Assembly: GCF_039525805.1 (NCBI RefSeq)
Contig: NZ_BAAAHZ010000013.1
Strand: one strand, 5' to 3'
DNA: 64,000 nt
From: Dietzia natronolimnaea
GTDB taxonomy: Bacteria > Actinomycetota > Actinomycetes > Mycobacteriales > Mycobacteriaceae
In this document: piece by piece, positions 36,013 to 44,396 of the stretch
Numbering within the stretch: position 1 is the first letter of the stretch
How the letters are laid out: the number at the start of each line of letters is the position of its first letter
Notes under the pieces: model-generated
What the model was told of the DNA's origin: nothing
Database searches by the model: none
The model's input: only the letters and a program-made list of their open reading frames with translations
Program-made: the position numbers and the translations under genes

Positions 36013-37494
36013 ATGGAGTTCACCGAGGTCGTGTCACGTTTCGATCCCGTCATGGGCATGGAGGTGCACGTCGAGCTGCACACCGCCACCAAGATGTTCT
36101 GCGGGTGCCCGACGGCGTTCGGAGCGGACCCCAACACGCAGGTGTGTCCGGTGTGCATCGGTCTACCGGGGGCGTTGCCGGTGGTCAACGGGCAGGCCGT
36201 CGAGTGGGCGATCAAGATCGGGCTGGCCCTCGGCTGTTCGATCGCGCCGTACAGCCGTTTCGCGAGGAAGAACTACTTCTACCCGGACCAGCCGAAGAAC
36301 TATCAGATCTCGCAGTACGACGAGCCGATCGCCCACGACGGTTTCCTCGACGTCCAGCTCGAGGACGGCACCACCTGGCGCGTCGAGGTCGAGCGGGCGC
36401 ACATGGAGGAGGACACCGGCAAGTCCACCCATGTCGGTTCGGCCACCGGCCGGATCCACGGGGCCACACATTCGCTGCTCGACTTCAACCGTGCCGGGGT
36501 CCCCCTGATCGAGATCGTCTCCAAGCCGATCGTCGGCGCCGGGGAGCGTGCCCCCGAGATCGCCCGCGCGTACGTCTCCGCTCTGCGCGATCTGCTCCGG
36601 AGCCTCGACGTCTCCGACGTCCGGATGGACCAGGGGTCGATGCGGTGTGACGCCAACGTCTCACTGATGCCCAAGGGCGCGACCGAGTTCGGCACCCGGA
36701 CGGAGACCAAGAACGTCAACTCCCTGCGCAGCGTCGAGATCGCCGTGCGTCACGAGATGTGCCGCCAGGCGGACGTCCTGACCTCCGGTGGCGAGGTGGT
36801 GCTGGAGACGCGGCACTTCCACGAGTCCGACGGGACCACCACCGCGGGCAGGCCCAAGGAATCCGCCGAGGACTACCGGTACTTCCCCGAGCCCGACCTC
36901 GCGCCTGTCGAGCCGCTGGACGAGCTGGTCGAGAGGATCCGCGCCGAGTTGCCCGAGCTGCCGTGGCTGCGCCGCGCACGGGTGCAGGCCGACTGGGGTG
37001 TCTCGGACGAGGAGATGCGCGACCTGGTCAACGCCGGAGCGCTGGACCTGATCCTCGCCACCGTCGACGCCGGCGCGCCCCCCACCGAGGCCCGGTCGTG
37101 GTGGGTGGCCTACCTCTCGCAGCAGGCCAACAAGCGCGGCGTGGGCCTGCCGGAGCTGGAGATCACCCCCGCCCAGGTGGCGCGGGTCATCGAGCTCGTG
37201 GCGGAGGGGACGCTCACCAACAAGCTCGCCCGGCAGGTCGTGGACGCGGTCCTCGACGGTGAGGGTGAGCCGGACCGGGTCGTGGCCGACAAGGGCCTCG
37301 AGGTGGTCCGTGACGACTCCGCCCTGCAGAAGGCGGTCGACGACGCCCTCGCCGCGCAGCCGGACATCGCGGAGAAGATCCGCTCCGGAAAGGTCCAGGC
37401 CGCCGGCGCTATCGTCGGAGCGGTCATGAAGGCCACCCGCGGGCAGGCCGACCCGGCCAGGGTCAAGGAGCTCGTGATCGCCGCCTGCGGGTGA
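36013..37494 (+). CDS. gatB: Asp/Glu-tRNA amidotransferase subunit B
   Basis: 493 residues. Binds Glu-tRNA-Gln (and Asp-tRNA-Asn where needed), phosphorylates the acyl group and accepts ammonia from GatA. Hallmarks: GMEVHVELHTATKMFCGCP with the metal cysteines CGCP and CPVCIGLPGALPV, NYFYPDQPKNYQISQYD, HMEEDTGKSTH, LLDFNRAGVPLIEIVSKP, and VRMDQGSMRCDANVSL. The C-terminal GatB/YqeY helical domain ends EKIRSGKVQAAGAIVGAVMK. Normal length. Confidence 0.97.
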   Translation: MEFTEVVSRFDPVMGMEVHVELHTATKMFCGCPTAFGADPNTQVCPVCIGLPGALPVVNGQAVEWAIKIGLALGCSIAPYSRFARKNYFYPDQPKNYQISQYDEPIAHDGFLDVQLEDGTTWRVEVERAHMEEDTGKSTHVGSATGRIHGATHSLLDFNRAGVPLIEIVSKPIVGAGERAPEIARAYVSALRDLLRSLDVSDVRMDQGSMRCDANVSLMPKGATEFGTRTETKNVNSLRSVEIAVRHEMCRQADVLTSGGEVVLETRHFHESDGTTTAGRPKESAEDYRYFPEPDLAPVEPLDELVERIRAELPELPWLRRARVQADWGVSDEEMRDLVNAGALDLILATVDAGAPPTEARSWWVAYLSQQANKRGVGLPELEITPAQVARVIELVAEGTLTNKLARQVVDAVLDGEGEPDRVVADKGLEVVRDDSALQKAVDDALAAQPDIAEKIRSGKVQAAGAIVGAVMKATRGQADPARVKELVIAACG

Positions 37495-37495
37495 C

Positions 37496-38320
37496 GTGGT
37501 GGCCGAGCGGGAGTGGAGCACGGGACCGGTGGTCATCACCGGCGCCTCCGGCCAGGTCGGCACCGCGCTTCGGGCGCGACTGGCCGGGCTGCCGAACGAG
37601 GTCCGCGCGCTGAGACGAGGCGACGACGTGGCCACGGCGTCGGCCGGAGCGTCCGCGGTGGTGCATCTGGCCGGGGCACTGTTCCCGAGGCGGCCCGACA
37701 CCTACCAGTCGGCGAATCTCGACACGGTGCGCGCCACGGTGACCGCACTGAAGGACTCAGGGGTGCGCCGCGTCGTCTTCCTGTCGTACCTGGGGGCGGA
37801 TGAGACCTCGACCAACCCGTACCTGCGGTACAAGGCCCACGCCGAAGGACTCATCCGCGCCAGTGGGATTCCCGCGGTCGTCTTCCGCGCCGCGCACATC
37901 TTCGGCACCCCCGACGCACACGGGCCCACCGTCACGGAGATGCTCTCCTCGGGGGGACGGCCCGTCACCGTCCTCGGGCCGGGGACCCAACGGTTTGACT
38001 GGATCGCTCGCGATGATGTCGCCGAGGCCCTGCTCCACGCGGCGCTGGACCACGCCACCCCGACCGGGACCTTCGAGCTCGCCGGACCGCAGTCCCTCTC
38101 CATGGACGAGTTCGTCACTCGGGTGAACGGCGCGGACGTGCGGATCCGGCATCTGCCGGCCACCCTCGCACGTCTCCTCGGACGTGTCCTCCCGACGCTC
38201 CCGAGCCCCCTGGTCGACGTGATGCTCCGTGGTTGTCTCTCGTCTCCCGGCGCCGGGGAGACCGCGGCACTGTTCGGCGCCACCCTCCATCGCCTCGACG
38301 AGGTGTGGCCCGCCGGGTGA
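37496..38320 (+). CDS. NAD(P)-binding NmrA/epimerase-like protein
   Basis: About 274 residues from GTG 37496. A Rossmann fold with GASGQVGTALRARL near the N-terminus, VVHLAGALFPRRPDTY, RRVVFLSYLGADETSTNPYL and YKAHAEGLIRASGIPAVVFR. This is the extended/atypical SDR (NDUFA9/NmrA-like) class. The usual Tyr-x3-Lys pair appears as YLRYKAHAEG, but family assignment to a catalytic epimerase is uncertain. It starts right after gatB and may share its mRNA. Confidence 0.75.
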   Translation: MVAEREWSTGPVVITGASGQVGTALRARLAGLPNEVRALRRGDDVATASAGASAVVHLAGALFPRRPDTYQSANLDTVRATVTALKDSGVRRVVFLSYLGADETSTNPYLRYKAHAEGLIRASGIPAVVFRAAHIFGTPDAHGPTVTEMLSSGGRPVTVLGPGTQRFDWIARDDVAEALLHAALDHATPTGTFELAGPQSLSMDEFVTRVNGADVRIRHLPATLARLLGRVLPTLPSPLVDVMLRGCLSSPGAGETAALFGATLHRLDEVWPAG

Positions 38321-38341
38321 GGTGCCCCACCAGACCGCGAG

Positions 38342-39370
38342 TCAGGTCCGGGCGTCGCCGCCTCCGCCACCGGTCCGGGGCAGGATGACGGCGCGATCGT
38401 CGGTGGGGACAGGGGAGCCACCACGCTTGTTGGTCGTCCCTCCGAGCAACACCCCGTCACCGACCGCCGCCAGACCGGTGATCCGTCCGTAGCGCCCCTC
38501 GGCCAGGGCCTCGGGCTGGCCCCGTGCCGCCCCACCCGCGAGGGGGAGTGCGTCGGCGCGTTCGCCGTCCGGCAACGCGAGTGCCAGTGAGTCCTCGGCC
38601 GCGGCGCACCCTCCCGCCGATCGCTGATCGGGCCAGGTCCAGATGATGCGGTCGGCGCTCCGGATCACCGCGCCGCGGTCGGTGACGGCGGACAGGTAGA
38701 GCTCGGACCCGTGGGTGCACAGCCCGCTGACCCTGCCCAGGTCGCGGGCGACGACCTCCGGGTCGTCCGCCGTTCCGATCCCCCTGAACCCGGGGAACCG
38801 CAGGAGCTCCGAGCCCACCCCCACCGTCAGGACGTCGTCGACGAACGCGAGTCCCCCGGACTCCGCGGGGGCGAGCTCGGCGACCGTCCTGGGCGCGTCC
38901 CCGCGGGCGAGCCGCTCGACCCTGGAGGGGCCGTCGCCGACGACGAGCAGGTACACCAGCCGGTCCTGGGCGAAGTCCGGGGAGGGCGCCACCGCCGCCA
39001 CCCGTCCTCCCCGCGGGTCGACCCGGCCGAAGTCCTCGGGGGGTCCGTCCACCGAGACGATCTTGACGCCCCCCGTCGACTCGGCGACCAGCGCCCTCTC
39101 GCCGAGGGCGGCGACCGCGACCGCCGGGTCGAGACACGTCGCGATGACGGCGGGGTCGGGGTCCACGCACGGCCCGGTCTCGGGGGGTGCGTCCTGTTCG
39201 CCCGACCGCGGAGGCGGGGTGGGCGGGGGCGGGCCGGGGGGGCTGGACGGCGGTGCCGCGCCCATCCCCGGGCCGGGGGCGGGGGTGAAGGGCGCGGCGA
39301 GACGGTCGTCGAATCTCGCGCACCCGGCCGTCGCGACGGCCAGGACCACCAGCAGCGAGAGCGATCTCAT
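38342..39370 (-). CDS. LppZ-like lipoprotein (glucose/sorbosone dehydrogenase-like propeller)
   Basis: 342 residues. Signal peptide and lipobox LVVLAVATAGC give a membrane-anchored exported protein. A proline-rich linker (about 32-60, with many PPP) separates it from a repeat region rich in GRVAAVAPSPDF and RITGLAAVGDGVLLGG, resembling a beta-propeller of the glucose/sorbosone dehydrogenase type. No catalytic residues can be confirmed. Position before DoxX parallels lppZ (Rv3006). A leaderless start is predicted: TAGGCT, 7 bases, ATG. Confidence 0.75.
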   Translation of the reverse strand: MRSLSLLVVLAVATAGCARFDDRLAAPFTPAPGPGMGAAPPSSPPGPPPPTPPPRSGEQDAPPETGPCVDPDPAVIATCLDPAVAVAALGERALVAESTGGVKIVSVDGPPEDFGRVDPRGGRVAAVAPSPDFAQDRLVYLLVVGDGPSRVERLARGDAPRTVAELAPAESGGLAFVDDVLTVGVGSELLRFPGFRGIGTADDPEVVARDLGRVSGLCTHGSELYLSAVTDRGAVIRSADRIIWTWPDQRSAGGCAAAEDSLALALPDGERADALPLAGGAARGQPEALAEGRYGRITGLAAVGDGVLLGGTTNKRGGSPVPTDDRAVILPRTGGGGGDART

Positions 39371-39377
39371 GGCGACA

Positions 39378-39383
39378 AGCCTA
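39378..39383 (-). promoter_or_regulatory. Predicted -10 element for the LppZ-like gene
   Basis: On the minus strand TAGGCT, then TGTCGCC (7 bases) and the ATG of the lipoprotein. Confidence 0.5.
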
Positions 39384-39424
39384 CGGTGCGCCGTGTCCTG
39401 GGTGCGGGTGCCGGGGAAGCGGCC

Positions 39425-39430
39425 TATGGT
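39425..39430 (+). promoter_or_regulatory. Predicted -10 element for the DoxX gene
   Basis: TATGGT, followed by CGC and ATG, or by CGCATG and GTG (39437), the latter at the 6-base spacing seen for other starts here. Confidence 0.4.
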
Positions 39431-39433
39431 CGC

Positions 39434-40246
39434 ATGGTGACTTCCTCAAAGCCCGGAGACGACGCCCGAACCGAGATCATCCACGATGTCGACTACCCGC
39501 TCGACGTCCCCAGCGCGACGGGGGCCGGTTCCGGCACGGGGACCGCGGACTCGGCGACCACGGCTTTCCCCGCGGCGGGTCGGACGGACTACTCGCAGTT
39601 CTCGGAGTCCGGGGGATACGACACGTCGGCGCCGTTGCCGTTCGGCGACCAGCCCACGACGATCGACCCCGCCCCACGCGACGAGATCTCCCGGCGCGGC
39701 ACGACCGATTTCGGGTTGTTCCTCCTCCGACTCGCCGTGGGCGTCCTCCTGTCCATGCGTGGTCTGCAGAAGCTCTTCGGCCTGTTCGGCGGCCCGGGAC
39801 TCGACGGATTCACGCAGACCCTCACCGAGTCGGGTTTCGAGCAGGCGCGACTCCTCGCGATCGCCGGCGGGGTCGTCGAGCTGGTCGCGGGGATCCTGCT
39901 CGTCGTGGGCCTGGCGACGCCGGTCGCGGCGGCCGGGTTGCTCGGGCTGGTCGGGTTGGGCCTCGCGGTCCGGCTGACCGGTGACGACCCCGTGCCGCTC
40001 CTCGGCGAGACGACCCGTGGGCTCGAGACGTCGATCCTGTACGTCGCCGCCCTGCTCGCACTCCTCTTCGCGGGAGCCGGACGCTGGTCTGTCGACCGCA
40101 AGTGGCGGTGGTCGCACCGCCCCCGGTTCAGCGGAGTGATCTGGCTGCTGCTGGCCGTGATCGCGGCAGGGGTGATCTGGTACCTGCTCAACGGCAGCAA
40201 CCCGTTGATGTCCACGACCGACAGCCCGGCGGTCACCGCGGGCTGA
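39434..40246 (+). CDS. DoxX family membrane protein
   Basis: 270 residues (ATG 39434, or GTG 39437 one codon later). The first 90 residues are hydrophilic and probably disordered (SSKPGDDARTEIIHDVDYPL, then many Ser/Thr/Gly). Four membrane helices of the DoxX domain follow (about 92-210: LFLLRLAVGVLLSMRGLQKL, LLAIAGGVVELVAGILLVVG), plus a final helix around 236-256. In M. tuberculosis the homologue at this position (Rv3005c) belongs to a membrane oxidoreductase complex with SodA and SseA; that role is inference here. Confidence 0.85.
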   Translation: MVTSSKPGDDARTEIIHDVDYPLDVPSATGAGSGTGTADSATTAFPAAGRTDYSQFSESGGYDTSAPLPFGDQPTTIDPAPRDEISRRGTTDFGLFLLRLAVGVLLSMRGLQKLFGLFGGPGLDGFTQTLTESGFEQARLLAIAGGVVELVAGILLVVGLATPVAAAGLLGLVGLGLAVRLTGDDPVPLLGETTRGLETSILYVAALLALLFAGAGRWSVDRKWRWSHRPRFSGVIWLLLAVIAAGVIWYLLNGSNPLMSTTDSPAVTAG

Positions 40247-40265
40247 CCGCGGCGGGCCGTGGAGG

Positions 40266-42104
40266 TCAGCCCGGCAGGATCCGCACGGCACCCTTGTCCG
40301 CGGACGACGCCATCGAGGCGTACGCCCGCAGCGCGGTGGAGACCTTCCGCTCGCGGTGGACCGGACGCCACGGGAGGGGTCCCTTCTCGGCCCGGCGACG
40401 GTCCAGCTCGTCGTCGTCGACCTCCACCGAGATGGATCGTGTGGCCACGTCGATCGTCACGACGTCTCCGTCCCGGATCAGTCCGATCGGGCCGCCGGCG
40501 GCGGCCTCGGGGGCGATGTGCCCGATGGACAGTCCCGACGAGCCGCCGGAGAAGCGGCCGTCCGTGATCAGGGCGCACCTGGTGCCCAGGCCGGCGCCCT
40601 TGATGAACGCGGTGGGGTGGAGCATCTCCTGCATGCCCGGGCCGCCGGCCGGGCCCTCGTAGAGCACCACGAGCACCTCGCCGGGCTGCAGGGTCTTGTC
40701 CAGGATCACCGACACCGCCTGCTCCTGCGACTCCACGACCCGCGCCGGGCCGCTGAAGTGGAAGTTCGCCTCGGACACGCCGGCGGTCTTGAAGACCGAT
40801 CCGTCCGGCGCGATGTTGCCGCGGAGCACGGCCAGCCCGCCCTCGGCGGTGGCCGGGTGCTCGACCGAGTGGACGCAGCCGTCCACGGCGTCCGTGTCCA
40901 GCGACTCCCAACGGTTGTCCGTGGAGAACGGCTCGATGGTGCGGACCCCGCCGGGTGCGGCGTGGAACAGTTCGATCGCCTGCTCGGTGGCGGTACCGCT
41001 GCGGATGTCCCAGTCCGCGATGTGCTGTTCGAGAGAGGGGGAGTGCACCGAGTGGACGTCCGTCTCCAGCAGACCGCCGCGGTACAACTCACCGAGGATC
41101 GCCGGGATGCCACCGGCCCGGTGGACGTGCTCCATGTAGTAGTCCGAGTTGGGTGCGACCTTGGCCAGGCACGGCACCCGACGGGAGATCTGCTCGATGT
41201 CGTGGAGATCGAAGTCGACCTCACCCTCCTGCGCGGCGGCGAGGATGTGCAGCACCGTGTTGGTGGACCCGCCCATGGCCACGTCGAGCGTCATGGCGTT
41301 GGCGAAGGCCTCCTTGGTGGCGACCGACCGCGGCAGGACCGAGGCGTCGTCGTCCCGGTAGTAGCGGTGGCAGAGGTCCACGATGACCCGGCCGGCCTCG
41401 GCGAAGAGCTCGCGCCGTGCGCTGTGGGTGGCCAGAGTGGAGCCGTTGCCCGGCAGCGACAGGCCCAGGGCCTCCGTCAGGCAGTTCATCGAGTTGGCCG
41501 TGAACATGCCCGAGCAGGAACCGCAGGTGGGGCAGGCCGAGCGTTCGATCGCGTCGAGGCCCTCCTGGTCGACCGCCGAATTGGCCGAGGCGGAGATCGC
41601 GGTGACGAGGTCGGAACCGGCCTTGACCACACCGTCGACGACCACCGAGAAGCCGGACTCCATGGGACCGCCGGAGACGAACACGGTCGGGATGTTCAGA
41701 CGCATCGCCGCGTTGAGCATCCCCGGCGTGATCTTGTCGCAGTTCGAGATGCACACGAGGGCGTCGGCCGTGTGCGCGTTGACCATGTACTCGACGGAGT
41801 CGGCGATGATCTCGCGGCTGGGAAGCGAGTACAACATCCCCGCGTGACCCATGGCGATGCCGTCGTCCACGGCGATGGTGTGGAACTCGCGCGCGACGCC
41901 ACCCGCCGCGGTGATCTGCTCGGCGACGATCTCGCCGACGTTCTTCAGGTGCACGTGCCCGGGGACGAACTGCGTGTACGAGTTGGCGACCGCGATGATC
42001 GGTTTGCCGAAGTCGGCGTCCGTCATGCCGGTGGCGCGCCAGAGGGCGCGGGCCCCCGCCGCATTGCGTCCGGCGGTGCTGGTGCGGGACCTCAGGGCGG
42101 GCAT
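40266..42104 (-). CDS. ilvD: Dihydroxy-acid dehydratase
   Basis: 612 residues. Removes water from dihydroxy acids in valine and isoleucine (and pantothenate) synthesis. The iron-sulfur and Mg-binding cysteines are in ISNCDKITPGML and CPTCGSCSGMFTANSMNCLTE; other blocks are PVSGGPMESG-like FVSGGPMESGF, GGSTNTVLHILA and ALITDGRFSGGSSGLSIGHI. The length is normal. It is transcribed away from ilvBNC, separated by a membrane gene and a PH-domain gene, so its regulation may differ from that operon. Confidence 0.96.
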   Translation of the reverse strand: MPALRSRTSTAGRNAAGARALWRATGMTDADFGKPIIAVANSYTQFVPGHVHLKNVGEIVAEQITAAGGVAREFHTIAVDDGIAMGHAGMLYSLPSREIIADSVEYMVNAHTADALVCISNCDKITPGMLNAAMRLNIPTVFVSGGPMESGFSVVVDGVVKAGSDLVTAISASANSAVDQEGLDAIERSACPTCGSCSGMFTANSMNCLTEALGLSLPGNGSTLATHSARRELFAEAGRVIVDLCHRYYRDDDASVLPRSVATKEAFANAMTLDVAMGGSTNTVLHILAAAQEGEVDFDLHDIEQISRRVPCLAKVAPNSDYYMEHVHRAGGIPAILGELYRGGLLETDVHSVHSPSLEQHIADWDIRSGTATEQAIELFHAAPGGVRTIEPFSTDNRWESLDTDAVDGCVHSVEHPATAEGGLAVLRGNIAPDGSVFKTAGVSEANFHFSGPARVVESQEQAVSVILDKTLQPGEVLVVLYEGPAGGPGMQEMLHPTAFIKGAGLGTRCALITDGRFSGGSSGLSIGHIAPEAAAGGPIGLIRDGDVVTIDVATRSISVEVDDDELDRRRAEKGPLPWRPVHRERKVSTALRAYASMASSADKGAVRILPG

Positions 42105-42299
42105 GGGACCTCGATCCGGTTCGGGAGACGACGGGACGGGCGTCCCGGGTGGGCAGTCCTGCGATCAGGCCTGCGGGCGGCCCCGTGACGTGGGCGGGGA
42201 CGCTCCGGGGGACGGGTACACGATACCCGCGGTGGCAGGAGTAACTTCGTCTCGGTCGGCCGTGTGGTCGACCGGCGTTCCACACGAATGAGGATCACC

Positions 42300-43790
42300 A
42301 TGACCGACTCCGGCCACACCGGCGGCTTCCGCGAGTTCGCCTCACACTCGGCGGGCGCGGTGGTTCTGGTCTGCGGACTGTTCTTCCTGCTGTCGTTCAT
42401 GTATCTGGGCGGCACCGCGGATCCCCAGGCCCACGCCCGACACATTCCCGTGGCGGTGGTGGACTCCGACCGCGGAGCCTCGTTGGACACGCCGATCGGC
42501 GTGCGGGACCTCGACGTGGGATCGCAGATCACCGCCGGCCTGCTCCAGAACAACGACTGGGAGAAGATCCGGCTGCACGTGGTGGACCCCGGGACGGCGG
42601 AGGAGGGACTGCGTGACGGATCGTACTTCGGGGCGATCAGGATCCCCGCCGACCTGAGCGAGCGGGTGGTCGGTCTGGTCGAGGCGGCGGCCACCGAAGA
42701 GGGGGATGCGGCGGAACCTCCCGCGCCCGCGCGGGTCACGGTCGAGTACTCGCCCCGCGTCTCCATCGTGTCGAGCCAGGTCATGAACACCATGGCCGAG
42801 GCGATGCAGGAGTCGTTCCGCGACCGGATGGGCCCCAGGTTGCTCGCCGACTCACAGTTGCTCGCCGAGGCGGAGGGCAGGACGATCGGCGCCGCCGCGA
42901 CCCTCGCACTCCAGGACCCGGTCGGGATCGACGTGACCGCGTGGAACCCGCTGCCGGAGGGGGTGTCGAACGCCTCGCTGCCGATGTTCTACGCGCTGAT
43001 CGTGATCCTCGCGGGCTTCACCGGGGCGATGATCATCTCCGCCGTGCTCGACGCCCGGCTCGGGTTCATCCCCCTGGAGATCGGACCTCTGGCGCTGCAC
43101 GTGCACGTGGCCCCGTTCGGCCGGCTCCAGACGCTGGCCCGCAAGTGGGTGGTCACACTCGTGACGGCCCCGCTCGTGTCCGGGCTCTGCCTTCTCGTCG
43201 CCCACATCATCGGGGTCACCGGGTACGACCCGTGGCACATGTTCTGGTTCTCGAACCTCGTGATCGTCGCGGTGGGGGTGTGTGCACACACGATCATCGC
43301 GGCGATCGGGAACGCCGGGCTGTTGGTCAACCTGGTCGTGTTCGTGGTGCTGGGGATACCGACGTCGGGCGGAGCCACCCCGACGCAGATGCTGCCGCAG
43401 GTGTTCGTCGCGATCGGCAACCTCCAGCCGATGCACCAGGCCTACCTCGGCCTGCGGTCGATCATGTTCTTCGACTCGAGCTGGGACGCGGGCCTGGGGC
43501 ACGCGGTGTGGGTCCTCGGCGGCTGGGCGGTGGCCGGACTGCTCGCGGGGGTGGCGGTCACCCTCGCCTACGAGCGCATGGGGCTGCGCCGCCAGGCCGT
43601 CGCCGACCGTGTTCCGGCGGGCGGTCGCTCTCTCGACCGGCGCTCAGGAGGTGCTGTCGGTTCGCGGGGCGCCGTCCGTCCGAGAGGCGCCGTCCGTCGG
43701 GGCGGCGCCGTAGGGGTCGCGGATGCGCCCCCGGCTGGCGACGGAGAGCCGGGGGAGATCGTGGAACGAGACCCCGCCCATCGGGAGTGA
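42300..43790 (+). CDS. YhgE/Pip-type multi-pass membrane protein
   Basis: About 496 residues from ATG 42300 (TGAGGATC upstream). One N-terminal helix (about 19-40, GAVVLVCGLFFLLSFMYLGG) is followed by a large outer segment with HIPVAVVDSDRGASLDTP and GSYFGAIRIPADLSE, then about five helices (from 236). This is the architecture of YhgE/Pip and ABC-2-type membrane proteins. The C-terminal 60 residues repeat GGAV-type units and overlap another gene on the opposite strand. The function is unknown; some relatives are tied to ESX-type secretion or to phage adsorption. Confidence 0.75.
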   Translation: MTDSGHTGGFREFASHSAGAVVLVCGLFFLLSFMYLGGTADPQAHARHIPVAVVDSDRGASLDTPIGVRDLDVGSQITAGLLQNNDWEKIRLHVVDPGTAEEGLRDGSYFGAIRIPADLSERVVGLVEAAATEEGDAAEPPAPARVTVEYSPRVSIVSSQVMNTMAEAMQESFRDRMGPRLLADSQLLAEAEGRTIGAAATLALQDPVGIDVTAWNPLPEGVSNASLPMFYALIVILAGFTGAMIISAVLDARLGFIPLEIGPLALHVHVAPFGRLQTLARKWVVTLVTAPLVSGLCLLVAHIIGVTGYDPWHMFWFSNLVIVAVGVCAHTIIAAIGNAGLLVNLVVFVVLGIPTSGGATPTQMLPQVFVAIGNLQPMHQAYLGLRSIMFFDSSWDAGLGHAVWVLGGWAVAGLLAGVAVTLAYERMGLRRQAVADRVPAGGRSLDRRSGGAVGSRGAVRPRGAVRRGGAVGVADAPPAGDGEPGEIVERDPAHRE

Positions 43791-44117
43791 GTCATCGGTG
43801 GTGGTGACGAGGCGGGCGAAGCCGCTCTTGGGGAACAGCACCCCCTTGACCTCCTCCCAGGGAACGGACCTGCTCGCCCGCCACGTCGACAGGTGGACCC
43901 CGTCCTCGTCGATCCTGGTGTTGGTCCGTGCGACCCACCAGCCGAATCCGATCGGGAGCAGCACGAGCCATCCCAGAGCGACGGGATAGGCGGTGACGGG
44001 CCAGAGGATCGCCAGGACGACGATGGCGATGACGGCGTAGGACATGGGGTTGACCCGGAAGAGTGCGCGGTCGGTGGGCGTGGACTCCGGGTGGGGTGCT
44101 CTGAATGCGGCGCTCAT
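43644..44117 (-). CDS. PH-domain membrane protein (Cfp6/Rv3004-like)
   Basis: 157 residues from ATG 44117 (GGAGGG lies 6-11 bases upstream). Two close membrane helices (about 25-68: YAVIAIVVLAILWPVTAYPVA, GWLVLLPIGFGWWVA) are followed by a small PH-type fold: TRIDEDGVHLSTWRASRSVPW, EEVKGVLFPKSGFARLV and SFHDLPRLSVASRGRI. Its location upstream of ilvB matches Cfp6 in mycobacteria. The role is unknown. Its last 49 codons lie on DNA that also encodes the C-terminus of the convergent membrane gene. Confidence 0.8.
   Translation of the reverse strand: MSAAFRAPHPESTPTDRALFRVNPMSYAVIAIVVLAILWPVTAYPVALGWLVLLPIGFGWWVARTNTRIDEDGVHLSTWRASRSVPWEEVKGVLFPKSGFARLVTTTDDSLPMGGVSFHDLPRLSVASRGRIRDPYGAAPTDGASRTDGAPRTDSTS
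43650..43721. repeat. 18-bp tandem repeat inside two overlapping genes
   Basis: GGCGCCGTCCGTC begins at 43668 and again at 43686; a third copy (43704) is partly diverged and a fourth, weaker one (GGTGCTGTCGG) begins at 43650. The spacing is exactly 18 bases, so both coding strands stay in frame and each protein gains six-residue repeats. Confidence 0.8.
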
Positions 44118-44168
44118 GGTGCCCTCCACTGTCTCACGGTCCACTATGTGGGATCCAGTTTCCACGAG

Positions 44169-44198
44169 TTGACGACCGTGACGGACGGGGCCTAACCT
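44169..44198 (+). promoter_or_regulatory. Promoter of the ilvBNC operon
   Basis: TTGACG at 44169-44174 and TAACCT at 44193-44198 with an 18-base spacer form a good sigma-A-type promoter. The predicted start of transcription is near 44205, exactly at the GTG of the leader peptide. Confidence 0.7.
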
Positions 44199-44204
44199 GA
44201 GCGC

Positions 44205-44252
44205 GTGAACACCTGGAACGGTCTAGTACTCGGCCGGCGCGTCGGCGCCTGA
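44205..44252 (+). CDS. ilv leader peptide
   Basis: 15 codons, GTG to TGA: residues MNTWNGLVLGRRVGA, with Leu-Val-Leu then a Val at position 13. The CTA, GTA and CTC codons are adjacent. This is the pattern of a leader peptide that senses charged tRNA-Leu and tRNA-Val. It starts at or within a few bases of the predicted transcript start, so it has no ribosome site. Corynebacterium glutamicum ilvBNC is known to use a leader peptide of this kind made without a ribosome site; the assignment here is by similarity of layout. Confidence 0.7.
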   Translation: MNTWNGLVLGRRVGA

Positions 44253-44291
44253 GCCGCTACCTGGCTTTCCGTCGACGCGCACCCTCGCCGG

Positions 44292-44316
44292 CCCCCGTGG
44301 CCGTCGGGGGTTTTTT
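44292..44316 (+). terminator. Transcription attenuator of ilvBNC
   Basis: A stem of six G-C pairs (CCCCCG 44292-44297 with CGGGGG 44305-44310) around a 7-base loop is followed at once by TTTTTT (44311-44316). This intrinsic terminator sits 39 bases after the leader stop and 80 bases before ilvB. Alternative pairing with GC-rich bases in the leader is possible but I did not compute it. Confidence 0.75.
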
Positions 44317-44396
44317 GTTGCCGGGTTCCCCTGGTCCCACCGGACCGGGTGCGGCGACGAACGTCAGCTCCACGACCACCATGAAGGACAGTTGAA

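Noticed and set aside
42105..42299. Possible small gene between ilvD and the YhgE-like gene
   Set aside because: No reading frame with a start signal and coding bias is visible; treated as promoter space.
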